Assembly: GCA_001800315.1 (NCBI GenBank)
Contig: MGVE01000020.1
Coordinates: 62,001-126,000 of the forward strand
Direction of reading: 5' to 3'
DNA from: Elusimicrobia bacterium RIFOXYA2_FULL_47_53
GTDB lineage: Bacteria; Elusimicrobiota; Endomicrobiia; Endomicrobiales; XYA2-FULL-47-53
Length of the DNA stretch: 64,000 nt
Below the pieces are notes generated by a model. It was not told the DNA's origin. It did not search any database and was given only the letters and a program-made list of their open reading frames with translations. Below, piece after piece: positions 28,501 to 36,334 of this stretch (position 1 is the stretch's first letter; each line of letters begins with the position of its first letter). The translations under genes and the position numbers were made by a program.

Positions 28501-30398
28501 GTAGCAGCGTCAACGGCGTGGTCGTAAGCACGGGCGGCGTTCCGTTGACCGATGCCGTCATAAGCCTGGTTCACCGCACTATAACGAAATCTATAACCAC
28601 TGACGCTAACGGAGAGTTCAAAATATCCGGGCTTCCCCCGGGCACTTACAGGATGACCGTCAATAAAGCCGGATACGCGCCTGCCGCCGAAAAGTTCGGC
28701 CTCGGCAGGAACCCGAAGCGTTTCACCGGTGATGACGCCATAATAATGACGGCCGCGGACACTTCCATTGAAGGCACCGTGTTCTCGCAAAAAATTCCGT
28801 CAACAAAAGTCATAGTGGGGGCGAAAGTTGTGGCCTATAACGAAACCTATAATACAACTAACCCCTCAAAGATGCTCCCGGTGCTGTCTGCCAAAACGGA
28901 CGAGCAGGGAAAATATTTTATAGATGGAATGATTTCAGGCAACATATATAAGGTATATGTGCTTTCACCCGGAAAACTTTTGGAGTGGAAAACACTGGGC
29001 ACTACCCTGAATCCACTGCCAGCGGGGGCCAACAGAAATGTGGACTTCCTGTTGAGATCGCTTCCGCCGCGCATGAAAATCACCATGTCAAAAATATTTG
29101 AGAATAACCGTTTCCTTTATAAGTTCTTTGTGGAAAGCCCAAAGAAAATAATCAACCCATCAAATCCCTCGTCTCTGGCGGCGCCCTACTGCAGGTACAG
29201 CCCCGTGGACGGAGCTGACGGCAGTTTTGTTGAGGCCAGGGCTGTTGAAGTGCTGCCTAATATCGGCCCCGAGATTTCCAATCCCGACGGCGGGAAAATA
29301 TACACTTACAGTCTGAAGATACCAGTAATGGACGACAGTGAATATTATAAGTTAAGAGTGCAGGCCACCGACGGCTCGGTGGATTTCTCCGAGGATTTGC
29401 TTTTCGGGCCCAAGATTGAAGCAAAGGCAAAAAAGGATATAAAAGAAGAGCTGGCTGAAGGCGGAGACATAAGCCTTGATGACACCGGTTTTGATACTAC
29501 TCAGATCACGGTGGATCCGGGCGCGCTTACTCCCACAGGAGAAGAGACCAGCAATATGGTGCAAAACGGAGTTGATGTGCCCATAGGCGGTTTTTTAAGC
29601 GCGATGCCAAACTTCAATCTTTCCAGAACCGGAACGGCCAAATCCGTAGCTATGTCTAAGATAGTTGACAGCATTGTGGCGAGCGATGTTTATGAGATAA
29701 ACCTGGCGGCGGCTCAGATCAACAAGTCGCTCTCGCTTAACCTTAAATTTGACTACGACAAAGTAAACGACGCCGAAATGGCTGATCTTTCAATTTATCA
29801 GTACAACAGTTTCAGCGAGCAGTGGGAAGTTGTCCCAGGCGCCGTAACGGTGGACCCGATAAGCGGGGTGGTCAGCGTTGATGTGGACTCGGTGCAGAAG
29901 GCCGCCAACGGCTCCAACGCGCCTGCCGCGGGCAGATCTGTTATCAGAAACGGCATGTACGCCGTAAACAGGGCGGCTTCTACTGATCAGAGCGGAGTTT
30001 TCGCGGTATTTAAGCAGGATCCGGCCACAGCCAAGGCTTATACAGGCGCCGAGTTTGAGGTATATAACTTCCCGAATCCGTTTAATTTAAAATCCAAGAA
30101 TATTCATATGACGGATGTCTATTCCGCGGCTGATCAGGCGGTCAGCGGCACCATGATCAAGTACGCTCTGCCTGCCGCTATGGGCGGTAGAATAAAGTTT
30201 TACATTTACAACCTCGCCGCCGAGTTTGTCAGAGAGCTTGACGAAGGAACAAAAGACGGCGGATATTACTATTACACGGAATGGGACGGGAAAAACGACA
30301 ACGGAGAGGAGTGCGCTTCCGGAGTGTATTTCCTGCTGGCAAAATCCGACGGCAAGAAAATAAACGCCAAACCGCTTAAGATGGCTATATTGAAATAA
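25536..30398 (+). CDS. Large secreted protein with carboxypeptidase-regulatory-like domains and FlgD-like C-terminal domain
   Basis: The start at 25536 is chosen because GGGAGG precedes it and it opens a clean signal peptide (RKFLFLVLSILSLGASSALNA); 19 further codons upstream are open but lack this. Repeated beta-sandwich modules of the carboxypeptidase-regulatory (CnaB-like) type carry TDFSGHFAFYDVAVDSYAV, DAAGNFEITGLSAGNYNM and DANGEFKISGLPPGTYRM motifs. The last 100 residues (VYNFPNPFN ... WDGKNDNGEECASGVYFLLAK) match the FlgD-Ig-like ending used as a sorting or anchoring domain in secreted proteins of type IX-like systems. The product has 1,620 residues and no catalytic motif. It is likely a surface structural or adhesive protein, with a PorV-like gene directly downstream. 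Confidence 0.85.
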   Translation: MRKFLFLVLSILSLGASSALNAAVLTVRVSDTAGSPVSGALVAAIAFNNQVGGTGEPDGAKSAIGETGASGSIDLTIVENYDYMLFVSKQGMSPSIKDQMSNPIYAPVRTSAANISANRVLSTDNSLTTLSGEIDVSANFPSGTMIFCDVRNITTDEPVAFSANKTPGAVKIFNVPSAAAGTYRVFVGVPESGIGYAVDSVAAVTAGQAVSISVSSTSFAGVGKVDRQDQPAGNISFESVVKDQNGNGLKDCVVVLKKKNPLNLSSYEWDRAEDYREVRTDFSGHFAFYDVAVDSYAVQISKDGYEGRFITGRYGALRPDRLEDRQITDSYDAGQVVLPPAKGRLKGRAKIFTGTGYINAPNTHVNVWPDWSLWPAIATSSRTSDAGGYNNYYTTGQDRAARGNAFANTDAAGNFEITGLSAGNYNMQIWSEFVNIPGGYSVNKGAPQGDSWSWDRVSTDLRITVTTGAANADWVCDIYDSSGAAVRQDLWSNPLEVCIATQAAQSGLISGTITFDVPGESVVISSMDAIMIFAYEQNTGGWEQMRFFTAITGTVSRQVTYSIGVMPEKKYWVELRSRNWGVVDRMDTNADLTGKTALTGLNFKLVPSGTVKGIVRQPDGNIFKKKSGQGFEERIELNAQGINTKSWGWGEVNDKGNFEISGLAPGLYRIDTKNGKYTFSTTSGQTGSPLEWPDTWVDGVRVKAGSETYLEIQLKNGALVSPKTPSLPPVAAAPAPYQKPYTQYGIIKFSSSEGATRDAFAQFMGGPEGFERSVAFKYDQSSSDPWDGARRILPGRYDFYLSRVDLFTAGNKDTFMQPNAHFCVTFISNLKNVEINYDALKPNATSYLEFESGTLGQSVLTGKVKGGEMFTQEDVDIIVRSGMDKFLTYIPSVMLYDSEGQLKAYSMALPTTERIFEWDKRINENSFTLEWFKKELADYPIIYRIERLPAGNYVAVFETPNYPPMMKKVVLASGENQFDVDFDSNSIIGSSVNGVVVSTGGVPLTDAVISLVHRTITKSITTDANGEFKISGLPPGTYRMTVNKAGYAPAAEKFGLGRNPKRFTGDDAIIMTAADTSIEGTVFSQKIPSTKVIVGAKVVAYNETYNTTNPSKMLPVLSAKTDEQGKYFIDGMISGNIYKVYVLSPGKLLEWKTLGTTLNPLPAGANRNVDFLLRSLPPRMKITMSKIFENNRFLYKFFVESPKKIINPSNPSSLAAPYCRYSPVDGADGSFVEARAVEVLPNIGPEISNPDGGKIYTYSLKIPVMDDSEYYKLRVQATDGSVDFSEDLLFGPKIEAKAKKDIKEELAEGGDISLDDTGFDTTQITVDPGALTPTGEETSNMVQNGVDVPIGGFLSAMPNFNLSRTGTAKSVAMSKIVDSIVASDVYEINLAAAQINKSLSLNLKFDYDKVNDAEMADLSIYQYNSFSEQWEVVPGAVTVDPISGVVSVDVDSVQKAANGSNAPAAGRSVIRNGMYAVNRAASTDQSGVFAVFKQDPATAKAYTGAEFEVYNFPNPFNLKSKNIHMTDVYSAADQAVSGTMIKYALPAAMGGRIKFYIYNLAAEFVRELDEGTKDGGYYYYTEWDGKNDNGEECASGVYFLLAKSDGKKINAKPLKMAILK

Positions 30399-30432
30399 TT
30401 TCGGCATAAAGTCTACGGCCGGGAGGAATAAT

Positions 30433-31350
30433 ATGATAAGAAAATTATTAATTTCATCGCTTTGCCTGTTTTTCGCGGGCCTGGCATCCGCGGGCGTGGG
30501 CACGACCGGCGGCCAGTTCCTGAAGATCAGCCCGTCGGCGAGAGCCTCGGCAATGGGCAACGCCTTCGCGGCTGTTTCCGACGATGTATTTGCCCTTTAC
30601 TCCAACCCCGCGGGCCTTTCTCAGTTGAAAGAATCGGAACTCGCGGCCACCTATTTGAGCTATTTCGCAGATGTTAAGTACGGTTTCATAGGCTACGCTT
30701 CCAAAGTCAAGAATATGGGTGTTTTCGGCTTCGGATATACTTACCTGCTTGTTGATCAGATAGAGAAAAGAGATGTCAACGAAACCAAGCTCGGGGAATT
30801 TAACGCCAAAGACACGAGCCTTACCGTTTCTTACGGCAAGGACGATGTTATCCCTTCTGTCCTTGAAAATGTGAGCCTGGGCGGCAGCGTGAAAATCATC
30901 AGTTCCGAGATTGATCAGGTAATTGCCTACACGGGAGCGCTTGATCTGGCGGCGATGTACAGCCCCATAGAAAATTTAAACACCGCGCTTGTCATTCAAA
31001 ATATCGGGCCCGGAATAAAGTTTGTTGAGGTAACCGACAAGCTTCCGCTGAACATTAAATTCGGCGCCTCTTACAGGGCTTTTGAAAAACTGACGATATC
31101 CGCCGATATAGACGAGTATGTGTTTGACAATAAGTTTTACGCCTCGCTCGGAGGCGAGTACTGGGTGATAAGTAAACTGGCGCTTCGCGCGGGCTATCGC
31201 TACGGCTACGACACTTCAAACCTCGGTTCCATAGTAGGTTTGGGGGCCGGTATAGGCTTTAGGATCTGGTCGGTCGGGCTTGATTACGCCTTTTTGCCGT
31301 TCGGCGAACTCGGCGACACGCACCGGGTGTCTTTTGTCGCTAAATTTTAA
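30433..31350 (+). CDS. PorV/PorQ-family outer-membrane protein
   Basis: A signal peptide is followed by the family hallmark QFLKISPSARASAMGNAFAAVSDDVFALYSNPAGL, here read as two adjacent motifs (ISPSARASAMGNA and YSNPAGLSQL). The rest is a FadL/UPF0164-like beta-barrel ending in HRVSFVAKF. In Bacteroidota, PorV shuttles type IX cargo. Its place 34 bases after a gene with a FlgD-like C-terminal domain supports a surface-export or anchoring role. No other type IX component is in the window, so this is inference. Confidence 0.85.
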   Translation: MIRKLLISSLCLFFAGLASAGVGTTGGQFLKISPSARASAMGNAFAAVSDDVFALYSNPAGLSQLKESELAATYLSYFADVKYGFIGYASKVKNMGVFGFGYTYLLVDQIEKRDVNETKLGEFNAKDTSLTVSYGKDDVIPSVLENVSLGGSVKIISSEIDQVIAYTGALDLAAMYSPIENLNTALVIQNIGPGIKFVEVTDKLPLNIKFGASYRAFEKLTISADIDEYVFDNKFYASLGGEYWVISKLALRAGYRYGYDTSNLGSIVGLGAGIGFRIWSVGLDYAFLPFGELGDTHRVSFVAKF

Positions 31351-31484
31351 AACGCGATAGCTCCCCGGACCCCTGATCCTCCGGTAAGGCGGCGCGGTCG
31401 TTCTGATCTCCCGAAGGGAGAGAAGAATCTTGCTTTTCCGTCATTCCGGAGAGTTTCTGTCCGGAATCCATCAAGGACTGTCAT

Positions 31485-31555
31485 CCCTGTAGTTGCAGTG
31501 CGGCGAATAAGCCGCACAAGCTTGCAACGGGTGCGAGATGTGAGCACACACAGGG
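31485..31555 (+). repeat. Structured dispersed repeat, copy A (three nested stems)
   Basis: The outer stem CCCTGT/ACAGGG encloses GTTGCA/TGCAAC around GTGCGGC-GAATAA-GCCGCAC, and a second hairpin GTGC-GAGATGTGA-GCAC. Copy B at 63053-63112 keeps the loops GAATAAG, CACAAGC and GAGA..GTGAGC but has different, still complementary stems. Confidence 0.6.
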
Positions 31556-31619
31556 ATCCAGAAAAACCACTGGATACCAGCTTCCGCTGGTATGACGACA
31601 CGAAGAAGTCCGCCGTTCA

Positions 31620-31790
31620 CTTACAACTTGAGTCAATTGAAAAAGTGTTTCAGGCCGTCTTTGCGAGGAGTGCAACGACGAAGCAATCTCGTCGCTTCAG
31701 GCGGAAAAACGAGATTGCTTCACCCTGCGGGTTCGCAATGACAGGGTCTTATTAAGGGTTTTTCAACTGACTCAACTTACAACTTTCAAC
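31620..31790. repeat. Inverted-repeat-bounded element carrying a GCAATCTCG/CGAGATTGC palindrome
   Basis: The ends read roughly CAACTTGAGTCAATTGAAAAA and, inverted, AAGTTGAGTCAGTTGAAAAAC. Inside is a smaller repeat from TTTGCGAGGAG to GCAATGACAGG with a GCAATCTCG/CGAGATTGC stem. This looks like a non-coding mobile-type repeat inside another. Confidence 0.5.
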
Positions 31791-31886
31791 TTAAAACTTA
31801 TTACTTGAAATGTTCAGGGTGGCCTTACCTGTCCGGTAAAATCTTCACCGTCAATCCTGTGGCACTATTTGGCATTGCGTATTCTG

Positions 31887-31916
31887 TTGCATAATCCCGA
31901 ATAAATTATGTATAAT
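31887..31916 (+). promoter_or_regulatory. Sigma-70-type promoter for the cyclase gene
   Basis: TTGCAT (31887-31892) and TATAAT (31911-31916) are separated by 18 bases. The expected transcription start, about seven bases on, falls at the ATG of the 31923 short frame. Confidence 0.5.
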
Positions 31917-31922
31917 TCCCCT

Positions 31923-32015
31923 ATGAATCCCTTCTCTCGCGAGGATATTCTTTTACCCGCCCGCTCGTTCCGCGACCCTTCAGAAAATATTTTTACCGGA
32001 GAAAATCCTGTATGA
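31923..32015 (+). CDS. Possible 30-residue leader peptide overlapping the cyclase start
   Basis: This short frame (MNPFSREDILLPARSFRDPS...) begins where the promoter at 31887-31916 predicts the RNA start and has no ribosome site, so it would be a leaderless message. Its TGA overlaps the ATG of the cyclase gene as ATGA, the usual arrangement for translational coupling. There is no known homolog that I recognise. It could equally be chance. Confidence 0.3.
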   Translation: MNPFSREDILLPARSFRDPSENIFTGENPV

Positions 32016-33889
32016 AAAAGAAAAAAACAACTTTTTTTATCGCTGTTTCCATCGGTTTCGCGGTATTTGTGCTTTGGTGGTTCGGAACATTGCAGGGATT
32101 TGAAAACAAAACCATTGATTACCGCTTCAAGCTGAGAGGCGCCGTAAAGCCGTTTGCCGACATCGCGATAGTATCTATTGACGAAGATTCAATAAAGCAT
32201 TTTGGCCGCTGGCCCTGGACAAGAAGCGTTCACGCGAAGCTTATAGACAAGCTTGTTTCGTCCGGCGCCAAAACCGTCGTTTTTGATGTGCTTTTTACCG
32301 AACCGGACAAGGAGCATCTCGCGGCCGACAGAGAGCTTGGCAATGCGATAGCCAGGTCCAAAAATGTCGTGCTCAACTGCTTTTTTCAGATGAACAGGGG
32401 GAAAGCGGCCAATCCGCTATTCCCGATAAACGAAATAGCGAACGGGGCGCAGATCGGTTTTGCCAACGCCTTCCCGGAGATAGACGGAGTCAACAGAAAA
32501 GTTCCGGTAATAATGGATTACGAGGCCAAACTCTACCCGTCGCTGGCTCTGGCAGGCCTTTCGGTATATCTCGGGAAACCGTTCCAGCAGATTTTGACGG
32601 AGGCCTCCATACCGCTTGATTACAACGGCGAAATGCTTCTGAATTTCGCCGGAGGATACGAAACATTCCCGTACTATTCCTTCGCGAAAGTTATGTCCGG
32701 CGATGTCCCCGCTGAGAAGCTGAGGGGAAAAATTATTCTTGTGGGCGGGACCGCTACTGCGCTTTTTGACCTGAAGGCCACGCCGTTTTCGCCGGTTTTC
32801 CCAGGTGTGGAAATCCATGCCAACGCAATGTCAAATATCCTTCGGAAGGATTTTTTAAGGCCCTGGTCTGCCTGGATAACATTCGCCTTGATTGTGGTGT
32901 TTTCTCTTTTTACGGGCCTTGCCCTGGGAAGAATAGCGCCGCTCTGGGGCGGAGTTTCGGCCGCGGCGTTGTTTACGGCATATTTTATCGTAACCCTTAT
33001 TTTGTTTAAAGCCAACATATACGCCGAGTTCACGGCTCCGGCCTTGAGCTTGGGTTTGAGTTTTGTCGGGGTTCTATTCTTCAGGTTTATGACCGAGGAA
33101 AAGGAAAAGCGCCGCATAAAGAAAACATTCGGCCAGTATCTTAATCCGCGCGTAATGGAAAAAGTCCTGTCGGACCCGTCCTTTCTTAAACTTGGCGGAC
33201 AGAGGGAAACTCTGACGGTTCTATTCTCCGATATAAGGAGTTTCACCACCATAACCGAATCCCTTCCGCCCGAAGAGCTGGTGGCGCAGTTAAACGAATA
33301 CTTAAGTAAAATGGTTGAAGTGGTTTTCAGGTGGGACGGCACTCTGGACAAATTTATCGGCGACGCGGTAATGGCCTACTGGGGAGCTCCCATACCTCAG
33401 AACGACCACCATTTAAAAGGCGTGCTGTGCGCTATTGATATGCACAAAGAGCTGAAAATACTCCAGGATAAATGGCGCGCCGAGGGAAAGAAAGTATTTG
33501 AAATAGGAGTCGGCGTAAACAGCGGGGACATGACCGTCGGCAATGTGGGTTCTACGGGTAAAATGGATTATACCGTAATAGGCGATAATGTCAACCTTGG
33601 GGCAAGGCTGGAGAGCGAGACAAAAGCCTATCACGCCAAGATAATCATTTCCGAGGCAACTTATCAGGTTGTGAAAGATGTCATTGACGCGAAATATCTT
33701 GACGATGTGAAGGTTAAGGGAAAAACAAAATCGGTTCCTATTTATGCCGTGCTCGGCAAGAAAGGCGAGGAACCCATTGTTGACGCTTCCACGGTCGGCA
33801 AAACTGCGGAGCCGGTCAAAGAGAAAGAGGCGGAGAAGGAAAAACCCGCGCCGGCAAAAAAGTTTGACCCCGACGCGAGAATGGGATAG
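32012..33889 (+). CDS. CHASE2-domain class III adenylate/guanylate cyclase
   Basis: An N-terminal membrane anchor precedes a periplasmic CHASE2 sensor (about 25-290, with IVSIDEDSIKHFGRWPWTR and VVFDVLFTEP). Three membrane spans (about 290-365) and a catalytic class III cyclase domain (about 395-580) follow. Both metal-binding aspartates are present: FSDIRSF (Asp407) and FIGDAVMAYW (Asp451). The downstream G.VNSGDMTVGNVGS and DNVNLGARLES motifs are intact, so it should be active and make cAMP or cGMP in response to an external signal. A charged Lys/Glu/Pro tail ends the protein. A DUF3307 gene starts two bases after the stop. Confidence 0.93.
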   Translation: MKKKKTTFFIAVSIGFAVFVLWWFGTLQGFENKTIDYRFKLRGAVKPFADIAIVSIDEDSIKHFGRWPWTRSVHAKLIDKLVSSGAKTVVFDVLFTEPDKEHLAADRELGNAIARSKNVVLNCFFQMNRGKAANPLFPINEIANGAQIGFANAFPEIDGVNRKVPVIMDYEAKLYPSLALAGLSVYLGKPFQQILTEASIPLDYNGEMLLNFAGGYETFPYYSFAKVMSGDVPAEKLRGKIILVGGTATALFDLKATPFSPVFPGVEIHANAMSNILRKDFLRPWSAWITFALIVVFSLFTGLALGRIAPLWGGVSAAALFTAYFIVTLILFKANIYAEFTAPALSLGLSFVGVLFFRFMTEEKEKRRIKKTFGQYLNPRVMEKVLSDPSFLKLGGQRETLTVLFSDIRSFTTITESLPPEELVAQLNEYLSKMVEVVFRWDGTLDKFIGDAVMAYWGAPIPQNDHHLKGVLCAIDMHKELKILQDKWRAEGKKVFEIGVGVNSGDMTVGNVGSTGKMDYTVIGDNVNLGARLESETKAYHAKIIISEATYQVVKDVIDAKYLDDVKVKGKTKSVPIYAVLGKKGEEPIVDASTVGKTAEPVKEKEAEKEKPAPAKKFDPDARMG

Positions 33890-33891
33890 AG

Positions 33892-34590
33892 ATGAATATT
33901 TTCTGGCGCCTCGTGCTCGCGCATCTTCTGACGGATTTTACCTTGCAGACCAATTTTATCGCCCGCTGGAAAAGAGAAAATATCTGGGGCGGCCTGGTTC
34001 ATTCCATAATCTTTTTCGTCAGCGGCGCCGCGATATGCTGGGAAAGCCTGCACAGCATTTGGTTTAACCTCGGAAATGTGGTAATTCTCAACGGCTGGGC
34101 GGCCATAGCCATTCTTACTTTCTTTCACTTTCTTGAAGACGAATGGCGCGTCTGGACGATAAAAAAGCTGAACTCGCCCGATTCCTTCGTTTTCTTCCTC
34201 TGGGACCAATGCATTCACTATGTCCTGATATTCGTATTCTCCCCGCAATACGCGAACGCGTACCCCGAGAAAATCATCCTCTACGCCATTCTGTTTATAC
34301 TGACAACCCACTTCACCTCAATATTTGTTTTTTACATGGAAAAGGGTATTTACGGGCAGGCGATGCTTCCGGGCCGCGAAAAATACTATTCCATTGCCGA
34401 GCGGACTGTCGCGGGACTTTTACTGCTGCTGCCCGGTTTGCAGGCTTTAAACATCCTTTTCCTTGTGCCGATAAGAATAATCGTGCACCGAATATGGAAA
34501 GACCATGGTTTTTCATGGGTTAATGTGGTTGTCGGCAGCATTATGGGCATTGTTTTCGGGCTTTTCGCGAGGCTGATTTACTACGCCTGA
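33892..34590 (+). CDS. DUF3307-family integral membrane protein
   Basis: The start HLLTDFTLQTNFIARWKRENIWGGLVHSII matches the conserved beginning of DUF3307 proteins (HLLxDFxLQ). About six hydrophobic segments span the 232 residues. The family role is unknown. The gene begins two bases after the cyclase stop, so the two are co-translated, which suggests a link to cyclic-nucleotide signalling or its membrane context. Confidence 0.8.
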   Translation: MNIFWRLVLAHLLTDFTLQTNFIARWKRENIWGGLVHSIIFFVSGAAICWESLHSIWFNLGNVVILNGWAAIAILTFFHFLEDEWRVWTIKKLNSPDSFVFFLWDQCIHYVLIFVFSPQYANAYPEKIILYAILFILTTHFTSIFVFYMEKGIYGQAMLPGREKYYSIAERTVAGLLLLLPGLQALNILFLVPIRIIVHRIWKDHGFSWVNVVVGSIMGIVFGLFARLIYYA

Positions 34591-34618
34591 GATTTCGGCT
34601 TAATTTTTGTAATAAGCA

Positions 34619-34647
34619 TTGACATTTGAAGTAAATTTAGTTAACAT
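34619..34647 (+). promoter_or_regulatory. Sigma-70-type promoter for the porin gene
   Basis: TTGACA (34619-34624), a 17-base spacer and TAACAT (34642-34647) lie about 80 bases before the porin ATG. The gene itself has a strong AAAGGAGG ribosome site. Confidence 0.6.
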
Positions 34648-34727
34648 TTAACCAACTTATAAAATATCACCCTGATTTTGCGGGGTATATTGAATATGGA
34701 AGTAAAATATCAAAAGGAGGTAGGGTA

Positions 34728-35753
34728 ATGAAATTGAATGTATTGAAGTTGTCAGTAGTTGCAGCCTGTATGCTCTCTTTTTTGGGGACCGGATTTGCGG
34801 CTCCGATTGAGTCAGCATTTGAGAAAACGAAGGTGAACGGACTTTTTCAGTTCTGGTACATGCGCACCGACAAAGCTTCTCCTGCTGATGCTTTCAGCAT
34901 GAAACGCGCCGAGTTAAAGTTTTCAGGTGAAGTAAACCCGGAAATTCTCTGGAGCGTGTCAATTGACCCCGCAGCCATCAAGGAAGATTCCAAAGTTACC
35001 ACCACCATGGGAATGGTGACAGCCGTGACAGTCGGAAGAAAATCACCGCTTCAGGACATCATTCTTACCTTTAAACCTATCCAGAAATTAAGCGTTGATG
35101 TCGGACAATACAAGGTTCCGTTCGGTATGGAAAGCCTTGATTCATCCGCAAAACTTGATTTCGCGGAACGCGCGCTTTATAATTCAGTGCTTAAATGGGG
35201 CGATTATCGCGATATCGGCGTGACATTCAAGAGTAATTTTAAAGCCGGCGATGTGCCTATTGTGCCCGCTGTCGGTTTCTACAACGGCGAGGGACAGAAC
35301 ACCGCTGAGCTCAACAGCACCAGGTCAATGGTCGCCCGCGTAACCGCGAAGCCTATAGACACACTTCATGTCGGCTTGGCGTATTATGACGGCAAATCCG
35401 GCGTCGCAGAAACCAACAATACCCGCACCGGCGCGGAAGTCCGCTACATAAAAGACGATGTGACGGCCTACGGCGAGTACATGACAGGTAAAAGCGGAAC
35501 GGTTAACAGAGCCAGCTACTATGCGACACTCACCTATAAGTTCGCTTCTGTTTATCAGGCCGCTGCCCGTTATGACTATCTTGATTTAAACACCGATACA
35601 AGCGGAGATTCCGGCACCCAGACTTCTCTTGGCATCAACCGCTTTATTGAGAAGCACAACGCGAAACTCCAGCTCAACTATGTTATGTGCGGCGAAGAAA
35701 CAACTGCCGTGGATAATGACATAATCCGTTTCGTTGTCCAGGTTTCGTTCTAA
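34728..35753 (+). CDS. Phosphate-selective porin O/P-like outer-membrane protein
   Basis: A signal peptide (about 1-25) precedes a beta-barrel with the family-like features NGLFQFWYMRTD, MKRAELKFSGEVNP, VDVGQYKVPFGMESLDSS and RDIGVTFKS. The barrel ends in IIRFVVQVSF with a terminal Phe. It has its own promoter, a very strong ribosome site and a strong terminator, which suggests a highly expressed, monocistronic outer-membrane channel. The substrate is unknown. Confidence 0.85.
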   Translation: MKLNVLKLSVVAACMLSFLGTGFAAPIESAFEKTKVNGLFQFWYMRTDKASPADAFSMKRAELKFSGEVNPEILWSVSIDPAAIKEDSKVTTTMGMVTAVTVGRKSPLQDIILTFKPIQKLSVDVGQYKVPFGMESLDSSAKLDFAERALYNSVLKWGDYRDIGVTFKSNFKAGDVPIVPAVGFYNGEGQNTAELNSTRSMVARVTAKPIDTLHVGLAYYDGKSGVAETNNTRTGAEVRYIKDDVTAYGEYMTGKSGTVNRASYYATLTYKFASVYQAAARYDYLDLNTDTSGDSGTQTSLGINRFIEKHNAKLQLNYVMCGEETTAVDNDIIRFVVQVSF

Positions 35754-35813
35754 CAACTAAACAGTTTGTTCTTCCCGGGCAGCAGCCGGGAAAATTATTT
35801 GAAAGTTTCATAG

Positions 35814-35855
35814 TGGCTGGTTAAGGGATTACTCTCTTAATCAGCCATTTTTTTT
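35814..35855 (+). terminator. Terminator of the porin gene (copy 1 of a repeated terminator module)
   Basis: The stem TGGCTGGTTAAG/CTTAATCAGCCA has a ten-base loop and is followed by eight T. The same module occurs after the gene ending at 40761, with a G-C pair where this copy has G-T. Confidence 0.9.
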
Positions 35856-35859
35856 GCGT

Positions 35860-36334
35860 AAGCCTGATTTTGCGATAGAAGAGAGAGCCGGGACAAACGA
35901 AGAAATGAATCCGAAAGTGTCGTCATACCAGCGGACAGACTGTGTGGCAATGTCATCCTGAGCGTTAGCGAAGGATCGCGAAGTTATTGTTACCGTCGAG
36001 ATGCTTCACTGCGTTCAGCATGACAACAACTCAAAGCCCTCGTTAATGGCAGTTATGACACAGTCTGGGAAGCAGGTATCCAGAGGTTTTTTTGTGTAGT
36101 CATCCCAGAGGTAGTAGTCTGGGATCCACTTCTTAAAGTCATTAACAAAATGTCATTGTCCTGGATTGTATAGGGATGATAGACTCCTAATATTAAGGAA
36201 CTTTTTGCTTTCCATACCCCCTTCCGTGCCGATTACCGCATCAACCCACCTTTGCGCTTTCACAAATATTTCACATTTATGCCACAGATATTTCAACCGT
36301 TGAGCGTAATATTTTCTCACGAACGGTAATTCCT
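35860..36334. repeat. Nested dispersed repeats; no gene seen
   Basis: An outer palindromic repeat (TCATACCAGC..ACAGACTGTGT near 35934, answered by ACACAGTCTGG..GGTATCCAG near 36058-36082) is interrupted by a GTCATCCTGAGC...CAGCATGACA repeat (about 35952-36026). A further GTCATCCC.../GGGATCC repeat follows at 36099-36130. No credible coding frame is visible. Confidence 0.55.

Larger units (their letters stand above)
31351..31886. other. Non-coding stretch packed with dispersed palindromic repeats
   Basis: No convincing gene lies here. The stretch holds a GTCATTCCGGA-type repeat, a two-hairpin element (31485-31555), a CTGGATACCAGC/GCTGGTATGACG repeat and an inverted-repeat-bounded element (31620-31790). 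These resemble the small dispersed repeats common in intergenic spaces of several uncultured bacterial phyla. Confidence 0.6.

Noticed and set aside
32674-33351. Reverse-strand frame of 225 codons within the cyclase
   Set aside because: Antisense to the catalytic domain; composition is that of a mirror frame.
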